Positions 27,389 to 36,170 are shown, counted from the stretch's first letter. The stretch: 64,000 bases of DNA from Aureispira anguillae (GCF_026000115.1 NZ_AP026867.1:4025716-4089715), one strand, 5' to 3'. Made by a program: numbers and translations. Notes: generated by a model not told the origin, from the letters alone.

Positions 27389-27820
27389 CTAACTATCGCT
27401 TTTATGTTCCCCTACTTTATCAAATACAGATTGTTCCTGGTACGCATTTAAAATTCGCTTACGCTGCTTTTTTTCAACCTTCGATAGTTTCCTTGGTTTG
27501 TAATTGGTATTTAGTTGAGGTTGAAAGAAATTTCTTAAATAGATGTATGTCATTGTTGACATATAGATATGAGAGCTGGTCAATATTTCAAAACTAAAAT
27601 CTTTATTAGACTCCTGTACTAGCTTGCCTTGGCTCTGAAATAAGCGCATTATCGTACAATATAAGTTGATACTTCTACCAATGTACAAAACCTCCTTTTC
27701 CCCTTTTTTACGAATTAAAAAAATACCTGCTATGGCTCTAAATCTGCCGAGCTGTTCTTGTTCAATTGGTTCATGGACGGTTATTGTATTTGTCTCTATT
27801 ATTCTAAGTGGCTCATTCAT
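27389..27820 (-). CDS. GIY-YIG-like domain protein (element A copy)
   Basis: 143 residues. AGIFLIRKKGEKEVLYIGRS (about 30-49) is a GIY-YIG-type N-terminal half, and the FFQPQLN segment near 108 corresponds to the family's C-terminal helix. The Glu that normally binds metal in that helix appears to be replaced (TYIYLRNFFQP), so nuclease activity is doubtful. The basic C-terminus (KLSKVEKKQRKR) is kept in the homologue at 57864-58286. Function in the element is unknown; conservation in both elements suggests a core role. Confidence 0.65.
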   Translation of the reverse strand: MNEPLRIIETNTITVHEPIEQEQLGRFRAIAGIFLIRKKGEKEVLYIGRSINLYCTIMRLFQSQGKLVQESNKDFSFEILTSSHIYMSTMTYIYLRNFFQPQLNTNYKPRKLSKVEKKQRKRILNAYQEQSVFDKVGEHKSDS

Positions 27821-27824
27821 TTTA

Positions 27825-28277
27825 TTACAATTTTACGGTTTTTATAAAATCTTGGAGGTTCACTAGTTCGCTATTCGTTGACGTTATTTTGTGCAACTCT
27901 AATTTTTGCTTTCGATTATAGCGAATCAACATATAATCTTTTTGAAGCATAGAAATAAACAGCGCTTCCATTTTAGACCCTCCCAACTGTGCTAAAATTT
28001 GCTTCTTTAATAAATCAGGTGCTTGCTCCAGCTGTGTTGTTAGCATCTCACTAAAAAACGCTCCAGCATCTAAGCAATAAACCTCTTTGGCTTGCGCTGT
28101 AATTACCTGACCAATTAGTTTGCCTTCTGCTACTTTAAACAATAAACTCAGTCCATAAGCAGAAATGTTTTGCTCTTTTGAAACATAAGCTAACAACTCC
28201 CCTGCCTTGCTCATTAAGTCTTGTTCTATGACTGGTGCTTGTGTCTTCAGATGATTTTCTAAAATTGTTCTTACCAT
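27825..28277 (-). CDS. conserved element protein, 150 aa (element A copy)
   Basis: Unrecognised. It is homologous to the 153-residue product at 58290-58751: both start with a short helix containing charged residues, share the GxxxF-type central segment, and end with a similar pattern (MLIRYNRKQKLELHKI versus LLLKYNEEDELDTYKM). No membrane helix. It lies 4 bp before the GIY-YIG-like gene; the pair is linked in both elements. In B a packaging-ATPase gene precedes it, here that gene is absent. Confidence 0.7.
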   Translation of the reverse strand: MVRTILENHLKTQAPVIEQDLMSKAGELLAYVSKEQNISAYGLSLLFKVAEGKLIGQVITAQAKEVYCLDAGAFFSEMLTTQLEQAPDLLKKQILAQLGGSKMEALFISMLQKDYMLIRYNRKQKLELHKITSTNSELVNLQDFIKTVKL

Positions 28278-28326
28278 ACTATTTTTGTGATGTGTGATTT
28301 ATAAATGATTGGCGGTTCTAACTCAG

Positions 28327-29337
28327 TTATTCACCATATATAATTTCTCTAATTTCTGCATTACTGTACCCTTTTTCCAGTAGGGCTAATAGTTCAGCAC
28401 TGGGATATTCATCTGCCAAATCAACATTGGCATACTCCCCATCACTCAAGCGGCGATAAGTACCATTTGCATGGCGACCAAATAACCGTCTGCCTGATTG
28501 ATATTCTTTTGTTGTGGTATAATCTACTGCTGGGGCTGGCTGTTCTTCCTCGCTTTGCTCTCCTATTGGTTCCTGGTCCATTAGGTTTTCTGCTGTATTG
28601 GGGGTGATGCTTGGTTTATTTTTTCCTTCTCGTATTAATTTGAAGCGTTGAAAACCTGCCAAACTTAAAGAAGGGAGTAACCACATACCTACTGCTATCA
28701 AAAAAGTTTGCGTAGGACTAGGCGGCTTAATTCCGATTTCTTGTATATAGTTTTTAGTCGCATTAATGAGCGCCTTTTTTGCTTTTGTATCTGAAGCATA
28801 AAACGCCGCTTCTTTGCCACCAATTGCAGCACACAATTGGGCTTTAGAATTATCTAAATAATCCATGACCGCTACCCCCAATGAAGCCAAGGTATCTAAG
28901 TTTTTTTGGCTCTCGCCTGTACTCTCTTCGATCTGCTCTTCTACTGTTCTATCTTCTGGCCCTTCTATACTATTTAACAAAGGGTCTTCCTCTTCTTCTT
29001 CTTCCTCCTCCTCTGCTCTTTTGTCTTCATTCATCATATAATCCCACAAAGGATCTTCCTCTTCTTCTATCGTTTTTTCTTCCGTTTTTTCTGAATTGTC
29101 TGAAACATTGTTTGAAGTTTTTTTTTCGATTGTTTCTGCATTGTTTGAAGCTTGTGTGGAATCCTGTTTTTCTGCTGTTTTTATTTGTTTTTGGGCTGTA
29201 TTCGCTGTTTCTACCTCTGTTTGAGGTATTGTTTGAGGTTCTGTTTGAAACGTTGTTTCAACTCTTGTTTCTTGTGGTTTTTCTTCCCTTATTTCTGACT
29301 GTAATTGTTTCACTAATGAATCCATTTTAAAGCGCAT
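28327..29337 (-). CDS. acidic coiled-coil membrane protein (element A copy)
   Basis: 336 residues. Residues 1-150 are a low-complexity, Glu/Thr-rich, probably extended or coiled region. A helical domain with AAIGGKEAAFYASDTKAKKA (about 168-187) precedes one membrane helix (TFLIAVGMWLLPSLSLAGF). The C-terminal 65 residues contain KEYQSGR, HANGTY and a final EIIYGE. The homologue at 59409-60359 has the same layout and the same C-terminal signatures. Possibly a virion or assembly membrane protein, by analogy with its place next to the packaging ATPase in element B. Confidence 0.7.
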   Translation of the reverse strand: MRFKMDSLVKQLQSEIREEKPQETRVETTFQTEPQTIPQTEVETANTAQKQIKTAEKQDSTQASNNAETIEKKTSNNVSDNSEKTEEKTIEEEEDPLWDYMMNEDKRAEEEEEEEEEDPLLNSIEGPEDRTVEEQIEESTGESQKNLDTLASLGVAVMDYLDNSKAQLCAAIGGKEAAFYASDTKAKKALINATKNYIQEIGIKPPSPTQTFLIAVGMWLLPSLSLAGFQRFKLIREGKNKPSITPNTAENLMDQEPIGEQSEEEQPAPAVDYTTTKEYQSGRRLFGRHANGTYRRLSDGEYANVDLADEYPSAELLALLEKGYSNAEIREIIYGE

Positions 29338-29587
29338 TTATTTGATGGTACAATGATTTTAATTCCGTTAAGCTACTGCTTAGAGAGGCATGTGTAATGA
29401 TTTGCTGAACCCCTTGATCAGGATCAGCACTCAACGAATCTGTATCAACTATTAATTCTCTGCTTAATAGTTCTTGAGCCTGTTCTTGTAGCCCGTTCAT
29501 TTGGGCTTTAATCAGTCTTAGTACAATACTTTTATCAATTAATGGTGGTTGGTCGCTCTTTCCTTGAGCGGTATTCTTTGAAGGCAT
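29327..29587 (-). CDS. small conserved element protein, 86 aa (element A copy)
   Basis: Helical 86-residue protein, homologous to 60356-60601 (shared core IDKSIVLRLIKAQM versus IDKSVVIDLLQQRI and a common C-terminal helix). It overlaps the next gene by 11 bp, and the homologue overlaps in the same way, so the pair is translationally coupled in both elements. No known domain. Its ATG follows a hairpin-plus-T-run directly (29595-29630), which is unusual for a start site. Confidence 0.65.
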   Translation of the reverse strand: MPSKNTAQGKSDQPPLIDKSIVLRLIKAQMNGLQEQAQELLSRELIVDTDSLSADPDQGVQQIITHASLSSSLTELKSLYHQINAL

Positions 29588-29594
29588 AAAAAAA

Positions 29595-29762
29595 ACATTG
29601 ATTGGTGTATGATTTAGATTAGATCAATGTCTTTTATCGTGAAGTGGAATTGTGGATAGGTGGGCTATCTGGGTACTTAAAAAAAAGAGTAGCAAACAGG
29701 AAGTAGTAAAACCACTTTTTAGGGTGCAATTGGATTAGCTTAGGTTTTCCTATCCTGTTTGC
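29595..29762 (-). promoter_or_regulatory. structured leader upstream of the conserved element-A block
   Basis: On the minus strand this stretch holds an inverted repeat GCAAACAGGA / TCCTGTTTGC (29692-29701 and 29753-29762) enclosing smaller hairpins. A second repeat, ACATTGAT / ATCAATGT (29595-29630), is followed by eight T residues and then at once by the ATG of the 86-aa gene. The arrangement looks like an attenuator or a small RNA ending in a terminator. No gene is visible in 29588-29888. Confidence 0.5.
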
Positions 29763-29888
29763 CCGCTCAACTTAGTTCCCTACAACAAATATATTAGGCA
29801 CTCTTCAGATATAAAAGAATTTTTGTCCTAGGGCTTGTATTTTATAGCGTAATCGTAAACAAACATTAATTATACGATCATTTCTTAT

Positions 29889-30233
29889 TTACTTTTTGTT
29901 CTTTTCAACTCTAGATTGTAATTCTAGCAGCTCTATTTGGTATTGATAGATTGACTTTAAGCGCAACAGAGAATCAAAGCTAATCATATAAAAGAAGTTA
30001 AGATTTTTTAATTCTCGCTCTCTTGAAAGGTCTGCAATTAATACATCAATTTCATGTTTATTTCTTGCGGCTCTCCCTGCTAACTTTTCATCCCCTCCCT
30101 TATACCGCTCTAATAATTTTTGTTTGTTCAACTTTTGAGTTTCACGAATTTTCCCTTTTGGGGCTGTCAACAAGCCATCATCCTCTAGCTTATATAATTC
30201 TAATATTCTTTTAATATTTTCACTAAGGCTCAT
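29889..30233 (-). CDS. hypothetical helical protein, 114 aa
   Basis: 114 residues, mostly helical and charged (KKQKLLERYKGGDEK in the middle), with a last helix rich in Leu and Gln that may form a coiled coil. No recognised family. It is located between the primase-helicase and the structured leader, at the position where element B carries several other small genes. Confidence 0.55.
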   Translation of the reverse strand: MSLSENIKRILELYKLEDDGLLTAPKGKIRETQKLNKQKLLERYKGGDEKLAGRAARNKHEIDVLIADLSRERELKNLNFFYMISFDSLLRLKSIYQYQIELLELQSRVEKNKK

Positions 30234-30282
30234 GTTTTTTAAAGTATTTGGTTAAATAGTAAAATATCCCATAAGAGTAGAA

Positions 30283-30369
30283 CTATACAACATAACTAGT
30301 CCCTCCTAAAATCAAGCTCATAACAAGTAACAAAAAACCTGTGCAAATAATTTCATTTTTACCCTTCAT
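30283..30369 (-). CDS. putative 28-aa single-TM peptide
   Basis: Short frame MKGKNEII followed by a hydrophobic stretch CTGFLLLVMSLILGG and a stop. It has a plausible membrane-helix composition and sits in an otherwise empty gap between two same-strand genes. Coding status is uncertain because of its size. Confidence 0.35.
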   Translation of the reverse strand: MKGKNEIICTGFLLLVMSLILGGTSYVV

Positions 30370-30399
30370 TATGTTTTTTTTAAGATAGCTGTAACGCTC

Positions 30400-33300
30400 T
30401 TATTTACTCGATTTCCTTCCCTTTTTACCAGCTATGATTTTATTGTAAAGTTTCATTTGTTTTTTAGCTATTTCTGCCTCCTCTTTTTTCCTCTTTTCGG
30501 CAATCTTATTGGCGTGTGCTTCTTGCTCTGCCCAAATTTCATTTTCTGCTGCATAATCTGTTGAGGCTTTTGGCTCATCTTCTATACTTATATTCAAAAC
30601 ATCATAATCAAATACAAAGGCAGATGTATTTTTTTTGCCAATTCGGGTACTTTTTAGATAGTCCATAAAACTAAAATGTGTTTTGATATAATGGGACAAA
30701 GATGATTTGGTCAACCCATCTTTGCTAAATTGCCGTTTATGATGCTCTCTATATAAAGGAAAAGATTTGGATAGAGATAAATACAATAGGCGCTTAGGTC
30801 TTTCAAATCGTTTGCCTTTCCAGTCGAACCGCTCCTCAATTTTGTAATCTACTTGCTCTATCAATAAATTAGTACTTGCCAAATATTCGATAATATCCCA
30901 AAAAGTTGTTGTTTCTGTTTCGCTGTGAATTTGGTCGTTTTGGTATAGAATATTTGTGATGCAATTTTTATAAACTTCTTCCATACTGAAGGGAAAAGCT
31001 ACCTTTTCCTTGAGCAAATCAAATACCGTTAAAATAGAAGCATAATTTTCTATCAATCGAGTGTCTGCCTTGACCGCTTTTTTTAATTTAGAAAAGGTAA
31101 GATTGTATTGCTGCCCATAGTTATCTTGGATATGTGGTCTTAATACGCTTAATTTTGCCGTTATATTTATCAATTCCCCATTCTTGCGCATTGCCTTCAA
31201 TTCGTCTGCCAAATCTGATTCTTCCTGTGTATACTCTGTTTGTGAAAATGCCAAATTAATAACACGAGTAAACAAAGCATTATCTGAAGTGGGCAGCTCT
31301 TGACCCACAAACATACAAGCCGAATAAACCTCACTAACCAAACTCTTTGTTCCTGTCTTTTGTCCTTTCTCCCGCCCTATTCCATCATAAATGGATTTTA
31401 GCCCCTGGATGAATCTCGAATCTATCGAGTTAAAATATTCCTCACAAAACACCAGGGCATTTCTAGCCAATACCAAACGATTGTAAAAACCAACCTGTGT
31501 ACCACTATTTAAATTAAAACCATCCTTGGCAATGCCGAACATATAAGATAGATTTTTTCCCATAAAAGACTTGCCTGTTCCTGGTTGACCAAATAAATTG
31601 AGTAAAGGAAAATTTACATAATCATGAATCACATCTCTAAACAAAGCAGCCACATAAAAACAAAGGGCTATTTGTCCTTTGCTTCCATGTACTTTGCAAA
31701 AAAGTGTTGACCAATCTTTGAATGTGATTTTTGAATCTTGATAAGCAAAGTTTTTTTCATCTTTAAACAGTTGACTGGAATCTTTGTAAATTTCGCTAAA
31801 GGCTGGCAAAAAATAACGCTTATCTTGATAGCTTAAAATACCATAGTTATTGGCAGGAATAAAGCCTTTATCTATCGTATAAATACCATTTCCAAAGGTG
31901 TAAAAATTATCTCTATGATAACCTAGTACGTCTATTTCATAGCAAGTTTTCATTTCATCATAAATCTTGCCTTTGATGCGGTTGTACTGCGCTATATTGC
32001 CTGTAAAAAAATAATTACCTTCTGCCTCTACCGCTAATCTAAACTTATCTAAGCTCACCAAAACCGCTGCCTCTACATCTAAAACAACCTTTTGATTGTA
32101 TTTATTTAACAACTCAAATAGGCGCTTAGGATTGTCTTTTGATTTTAAATGAAATAAAGGCTTAACCACAAAGTTAGATACACAAGTATAACCACCTTTT
32201 GCATTAGAGCACCAGTATTGATTCCCATCTTCATACATGCCATATTTAAACAAGTCCGCCCGTTGTTTTGAACTTAGACTTTTTTGTTCGCTTTCAAAGT
32301 TCAAAGCCCCCATTTTATCCCGTAACTGGATGCTTAACACACTTTGTTTTATATCCAATAGTTTGGATACATCACGAATGTAACAATCTCTTACTAGCTC
32401 ATTTTTTATCTTAGCAATCAATTCAACTGCTAACTCGCTGATTCGCTGAATCGCAAAATTATCACGGTCTGAGTTTTGAAGCTCATGCTCCAAATACCAA
32501 TTGATTGCATCGGTTTTATTTGTCTTGCAATAAATGGTGAAGCCCTCCGCTCCTATCTCTCTAATGTAACTATCAGGATCTTGTTTTTCGGGCAAAGCGA
32601 TTATATCAACATGAAGCCCTAACTCAATCAATGTGGGTAAATTTTTTATCGCTGCCTCTATTCCTGCTTTGTCTCCATCGTACAATAAAACAACACGCTC
32701 AGCATAGCGATTGATTAATTTAGCCTGCTGCTTGCTCAATGATGTTCCCCCAGTGGCTACTGCTCCTAAGAACCCACCATCATACAAACTTAGCACGTCC
32801 CAATAGCCCTCCACCAAATACATGGTTTTTGTTTTCTTGATGGCTGAAAGCTGTTGAGCCAAACCATACAAAAGCTGCTCTTTGTGGTAAACTTCGCTTT
32901 TAGGACTGTTTAAATACTTGATTTGGTCATCATTCATCGCTCGACCTGCAAAGCCTACTATTGCTTTGCTTGGGTTGTGTATCGGGAACAACACTCTATT
33001 TCTATAGGCATCAAAAAAACCTTTTTTTCCTTGCTTAATAATGCCTAGTTCCTTTAATATACGGTTGTCTAATTTCAAGTTTTTTGTAAAATGCCAGGCT
33101 TCAGGCGTTTGACAAATTCCAAATGTTTTGACGGTTGATCCCTGTAAACTTCTTTTATCAAATTGAATCTCCCCTTTTAGCTCCTCAGCTCCATGATGAT
33201 GGTTATAATAAGCAGCTGCCAGCAAACGATTGTACAATAAATATTGCTCTTTTTTCTGTTGACGTTTCTTCAGTTGCTCCAGCTGCTCCTCACTTACATT

Positions 33301-33591
33301 CTCGGCATATTCAACCGCTAAATGATGTATTTTTGCTGCGTATTCTACTGCCTCTAAAAAATCAACTTGCTTGTATTCCATCACAAAACTAATCGGTGTA
33401 TACGTTTTGCCACAGCTCCCAAAACAAGTTGCTATATTTTTTGATTTTGAGATTGAAAAAGAAGGTGTTTTTTCTTGGTGGAATGGGCAGCAAAGTTTTG
33501 CTTTGCTGCCTTCTTTCCAATCCGTAAGAGATGAAACAATGGTTTCTATCTCAAACTTTGATTTTAGTTGCTCAATATTTGTAATATACAT
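30400..33591 (-). CDS. DnaG-type primase fused to a P-loop helicase (element A)
   Basis: 1063 residues. A CHC2-type zinc finger uses Cys34/35, His38, Cys56 and Cys60. The TOPRIM region is at about 255-340 (MYLVEGYWDVLSL, VVLLYDGDKAG). A long linker leads to a C-terminal ATPase domain with Walker A LFGQPGTGKS and a Walker-B-like ALVFCEEYF, ending in winged-helix-like sequence. This primase-helicase arrangement is typical of phages and plasmid-like elements that start their own replication. The right window edge carries the C-terminal third of a clear homologue. The nearby iterons could be the matching origin. Confidence 0.85.
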   Translation of the reverse strand: MYITNIEQLKSKFEIETIVSSLTDWKEGSKAKLCCPFHQEKTPSFSISKSKNIATCFGSCGKTYTPISFVMEYKQVDFLEAVEYAAKIHHLAVEYAENVSEEQLEQLKKRQQKKEQYLLYNRLLAAAYYNHHHGAEELKGEIQFDKRSLQGSTVKTFGICQTPEAWHFTKNLKLDNRILKELGIIKQGKKGFFDAYRNRVLFPIHNPSKAIVGFAGRAMNDDQIKYLNSPKSEVYHKEQLLYGLAQQLSAIKKTKTMYLVEGYWDVLSLYDGGFLGAVATGGTSLSKQQAKLINRYAERVVLLYDGDKAGIEAAIKNLPTLIELGLHVDIIALPEKQDPDSYIREIGAEGFTIYCKTNKTDAINWYLEHELQNSDRDNFAIQRISELAVELIAKIKNELVRDCYIRDVSKLLDIKQSVLSIQLRDKMGALNFESEQKSLSSKQRADLFKYGMYEDGNQYWCSNAKGGYTCVSNFVVKPLFHLKSKDNPKRLFELLNKYNQKVVLDVEAAVLVSLDKFRLAVEAEGNYFFTGNIAQYNRIKGKIYDEMKTCYEIDVLGYHRDNFYTFGNGIYTIDKGFIPANNYGILSYQDKRYFLPAFSEIYKDSSQLFKDEKNFAYQDSKITFKDWSTLFCKVHGSKGQIALCFYVAALFRDVIHDYVNFPLLNLFGQPGTGKSFMGKNLSYMFGIAKDGFNLNSGTQVGFYNRLVLARNALVFCEEYFNSIDSRFIQGLKSIYDGIGREKGQKTGTKSLVSEVYSACMFVGQELPTSDNALFTRVINLAFSQTEYTQEESDLADELKAMRKNGELINITAKLSVLRPHIQDNYGQQYNLTFSKLKKAVKADTRLIENYASILTVFDLLKEKVAFPFSMEEVYKNCITNILYQNDQIHSETETTTFWDIIEYLASTNLLIEQVDYKIEERFDWKGKRFERPKRLLYLSLSKSFPLYREHHKRQFSKDGLTKSSLSHYIKTHFSFMDYLKSTRIGKKNTSAFVFDYDVLNISIEDEPKASTDYAAENEIWAEQEAHANKIAEKRKKEEAEIAKKQMKLYNKIIAGKKGRKSSK

Positions 33592-33613
33592 CTTGTGTTT
33601 TTATAGGGTTGGT

Positions 33614-34795
33614 TTATGCTTTTTTACTCGTGCGTCCTGTGTATTTTTTTCCGTTCCGTTCTTCCCAAGCTGTAATTTTACATTGCTCGGTACAATACGT
33701 ATGATTCCATGAATTATGGATAAACCCCTTTTTACATACAGGACATTTTCTTGTATATTTCACTTCCTTTTCTACTGTCGTACGGCTGCCGTTTTTTTCG
33801 ATTGTTGGCTGCTCCTGGTAATCTATAAATCCTATCTTTTTTTGGTTGAGTACGGGTGCCACTCCTCCCCGTCTAACGGCTGCCGTTACGGCTGGCGTTA
33901 CTACTGCCGTTGTTGCCGTTGGCTCCTCATTTTCAACGGCTGCCGTTTCTTCCAAGCCTAAGCGCTCTTTTCGGCAATTATCATAGTACCACCAACTAAA
34001 ACACAAGCACAATAAGAGCAAGGTTTCAAAGCCTAAAACCGTATATTCTAACTGCTGCCGTAACGTCTGACGTTCTTTCAAAACGGCTGCAATCAGCCCA
34101 GCTGTGGCGGTGTCTGCCTCCGCAGTCAATCCCTCATTGGCTGCTGCTAAATTGCGCAACTCTTCTCGTTGCTGAGCAATCAAATCATTGATGCTTTTGT
34201 TGTGTTCATCAATCGAGCGTTGGTCTTCGTGTCTAAGCTTTCCATAATAAAGCCGTGTGGCTCTCAACGTATCTCGTTCCTGTTCTATCGCTGCAATCTG
34301 CTGTTGATAATCTGCTTTAATACTCGCATCACTTTTTAAAATTGGCTCAACCTCTGTTGGCTCTGGTAGCATTAAGTCCGCTACAAAAGAAGCCCCACCA
34401 TAAGAGATTCCAATACTAATGCCGACAAAAACGACCGATACCGCAAAAGAAAAGTGCTCAAATTCTCGATATTGAAAAGCAGATTTTAGCACATCATCTA
34501 AGGCAATACGTTTAATAATTTCAATAACCAGGACAACTACTAATAACAAAGGGATTCTTAACAGTATCGGAACATTGCCAAAGTAATGGTACAACATCAA
34601 CCCAGCTGTTATTAAACTGGCAATTTGAACCGCAAACGCTAAAGCCATCAACGACAAATTGACCAACCAAAAGCGTTTGGAAAAGGTCGTATGCTTGAAC
34701 TTTTTATCTAGCGTAGCCTCCATACTTTCGGAGGCTATCAAAGAACTTATTCCTTTACGAGCTAAGGAATAAGGATTTTTTATAAAATTTTTCAT
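33614..34795 (-). CDS. multi-TM coiled-coil protein with C-terminal zinc-ribbon
   Basis: 393 residues. Three or four membrane helices lie at about 45-70, 72-95, 115-140 and 255-275; between the third and fourth is a coiled-coil (about 165-245). The cytoplasmic tail has an Ala/Thr/Val-rich run (residues 285-305) encoded by repeated ACGGCTGCCGT-type DNA. It ends in a probable zinc ribbon CPVCKKGF-x9-CTEQC. The overall shape recalls DUF4407-like proteins of Bacteroidota mobile elements. Function unknown. Confidence 0.6.
   Translation of the reverse strand: MKNFIKNPYSLARKGISSLIASESMEATLDKKFKHTTFSKRFWLVNLSLMALAFAVQIASLITAGLMLYHYFGNVPILLRIPLLLVVVLVIEIIKRIALDDVLKSAFQYREFEHFSFAVSVVFVGISIGISYGGASFVADLMLPEPTEVEPILKSDASIKADYQQQIAAIEQERDTLRATRLYYGKLRHEDQRSIDEHNKSINDLIAQQREELRNLAAANEGLTAEADTATAGLIAAVLKERQTLRQQLEYTVLGFETLLLLCLCFSWWYYDNCRKERLGLEETAAVENEEPTATTAVVTPAVTAAVRRGGVAPVLNQKKIGFIDYQEQPTIEKNGSRTTVEKEVKYTRKCPVCKKGFIHNSWNHTYCTEQCKITAWEERNGKKYTGRTSKKA
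33782..33947. repeat. recurrent palindrome (A)ACGGCTGCCGT(T) inside the coding sequence
   Basis: The odd palindrome AACGGC-T-GCCGTT or its 11-bp core occurs at 33782-33792, 33874-33888 (15 bp perfect) and 33935-33947, with several decayed versions nearby, all in the part that encodes the Ala/Thr/Val-rich linker. Confidence 0.6.
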
Positions 34796-34817
34796 AGTTT
34801 TGTATTGCTTTATTTTT

Positions 34818-34863
34818 CTGCCGTAAGGCAGGAGATTAGGCTCCTAAGTTGGCGCTTAGGAGC
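34818..34863 (+). terminator. two adjacent hairpins, plus-strand terminator
   Basis: CTGCC-GTAA-GGCAG is followed by GCTCCTAAG / CTTAGGAGC with a 6-base loop at 34840-34863 and then seven T residues on the plus strand. Both flanking genes are on the minus strand, so this would stop antisense transcription, or the hairpins act as RNA structures in the minus-strand message. Confidence 0.55.
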
Positions 34864-34868
34864 TTTTT

Positions 34869-35132
34869 TTATTTTAATCCTTTATATTCTTCAACTGTTA
34901 TCTTTGAAATGCCTAAGCCATAGTTATCAATCAATTCCGCTGCGTCCATTTCCAAGGCCTTGGCAAACTTTAACGTCAATTCATAAGTAGCATTATTGGG
35001 CGCATTGCGAATGTGTGTGAGCATCTTCTTTGTGATTCCTATTCGTTTGTGCAAATTGCGGTATACACTAACCGCCAATTCATCCAAAAACTGGCAAAAA
35101 AGTTGCTGCATTGTTAATTGGTCTTTTTTCAT
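34869..35132 (-). CDS. small HTH (Cro/XRE-like) regulator
   Basis: 87 residues. The segment ITKKMLTHIRNAPNNATYELTLKFAKAL fits a helix-turn-helix, and a short helical tail with Asp/Glu follows. It is divergent from the two plus-strand regulators and first in the direction of the primase-helicase operon, the usual place for a lytic/lysogenic control gene. No clear relatives by eye. Confidence 0.6.
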   Translation of the reverse strand: MKKDQLTMQQLFCQFLDELAVSVYRNLHKRIGITKKMLTHIRNAPNNATYELTLKFAKALEMDAAELIDNYGLGISKITVEEYKGLK

Positions 35133-35584
35133 ATTTGTTTAGTTATGGGCAAAGCTTCGCCAAGCCACCCTATAAAAAAAGTAGCTTGTTGAAGACTTGC
35201 AATTAAATAATTATGGAATTTTTGTTGAACGTAAGGACTCGAACCTTATACTAACTATATCAACCCCTTGTTATAGTATTGTAGCTACAGCCGTGCAGCC
35301 GTTCATCCGCTGTAATTCTTCCCACAGAATCACTTCACGATAAATAAGACATTGTATATTTTAGCCTAAAGCAAAAAGTTAGTACCTTGCTTAGCTAAAT
35401 ATTAAGAACTTTTTCTGTCAACATTCTTTGCTCATTCCACTAAGTAGTTATGTTGACGCTATAAATGTATAAGCTTTTTTACCGATTTGCAACTTTTTGA
35501 ACCAAAAAGTTATCTTTTTTAATATTTTACAACTTTTTAACCAAAAAAGAAAAAGCACTATCCCAAAAGAAAAAAAACCAGTAA
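35133..35584. other. divergent control region with a tRNA-like T arm
   Basis: Intergenic region between divergently transcribed HTH genes. It contains the first leader repeat (35301-35457). On the minus strand near 35222-35306 is a perfect T-arm-like hairpin TAAGG-TTCGAGT-CCTTA flanked by partial acceptor-like complementarity (TGAACG / CGTTCA). No canonical anticodon arm exists between them, so I do not call a tRNA. Confidence 0.5.
35301..35457 (+). repeat. 157-bp leader repeat, copy 1
   Basis: Near-identical to 36013-36170 (about five substitutions in the first 140 bases plus a one-base indel near the 3' end). It ends with the inverted repeat GTCAACAT / ATGTTGAC (35417-35424 and 35450-35457). 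It precedes the HTH gene at 35585 by 127 bases. Likely a shared promoter/operator or leader RNA. Confidence 0.85.
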
Positions 35585-35995
35585 ATGACTATACACCAAA
35601 GATTTAAAGAACTTTTATTTGCTTTAAATACAAACGGATCGCAATTTTCAAAAAAAATAAATGTTTCCTCTACTTCTATCAATAAGATAATCCAAGGAAA
35701 TGGTCTTCCTAGCTCAAAAATTATAATTCCACTGATAGAAAACTATCCAGAGGTTAACATATACTGGTTACTTGTAGGAGAAGGGGAAATGTTTAGAGAA
35801 GGAACAGCTAAAAATAAACAAGCTGAAGGCAAAACAGATATTAACTCTACTACTGATAATATCCAAATTCAAAAGTTAACTACTGAGATTAAATACCTCA
35901 AAAAAGAAATAAAAGTATTAGAAGCTTCTAATACTACCTTGAGTAATCAAATCAAAGATAAGGATATGATTATTTCATTGTTGCAAAAAAAATAA
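35585..35995 (+). CDS. XRE-family HTH regulator with C-terminal coiled coil (paralogue 1)
   Basis: 136 residues. The N-terminal HTH (about 5-60) has FSKKINVSSTSINKIIQGNGLPSS, followed by NIYWLLVGEGEM, a common phage-repressor-like ending of the HTH domain in Bacteroidota. The C-terminal half is a Lys/Glu-rich coiled coil ending in a short IISLLQKK. It is paralogous to the next gene, sharing the GLPSSKI / AMPSSKI and WLLLGEEEM-type motifs. Confidence 0.8.
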   Translation: MTIHQRFKELLFALNTNGSQFSKKINVSSTSINKIIQGNGLPSSKIIIPLIENYPEVNIYWLLVGEGEMFREGTAKNKQAEGKTDINSTTDNIQIQKLTTEIKYLKKEIKVLEASNTTLSNQIKDKDMIISLLQKK

Positions 35996-36012
35996 CTGCC
36001 TAGCCCCCAACT

Positions 36013-36170
36013 GTTCATTCGTTGTAATTCTTCCCACAGAATCACTCCACGATAAATAAGACATTGTATATTTTAGCCTAAAGCAAAAAGTTAGTACCTT
36101 GCTTAGCTAAATATTAAGAACTTTTTCTATCAACATTCTTTGCTCTTTCCACTAAGTTTTTAATGTTGAC
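36013..36170 (+). repeat. 157-bp leader repeat, copy 2
   Basis: Second copy of 35301-35457, preceding the second HTH gene by 92 bases. The terminal inverted repeat is conserved (TCAACAT / ATGTTGA) despite the nearby indel. The DNA is roughly 96 percent identical while the two downstream proteins match at only about a third of positions, by eye. Confidence 0.85.

Noticed and set aside
35222-35306. Functional tRNA gene on the minus strand
   Set aside because: Only the T arm and part of the acceptor can be formed; no 5-bp anticodon stem with a 7-base loop exists.
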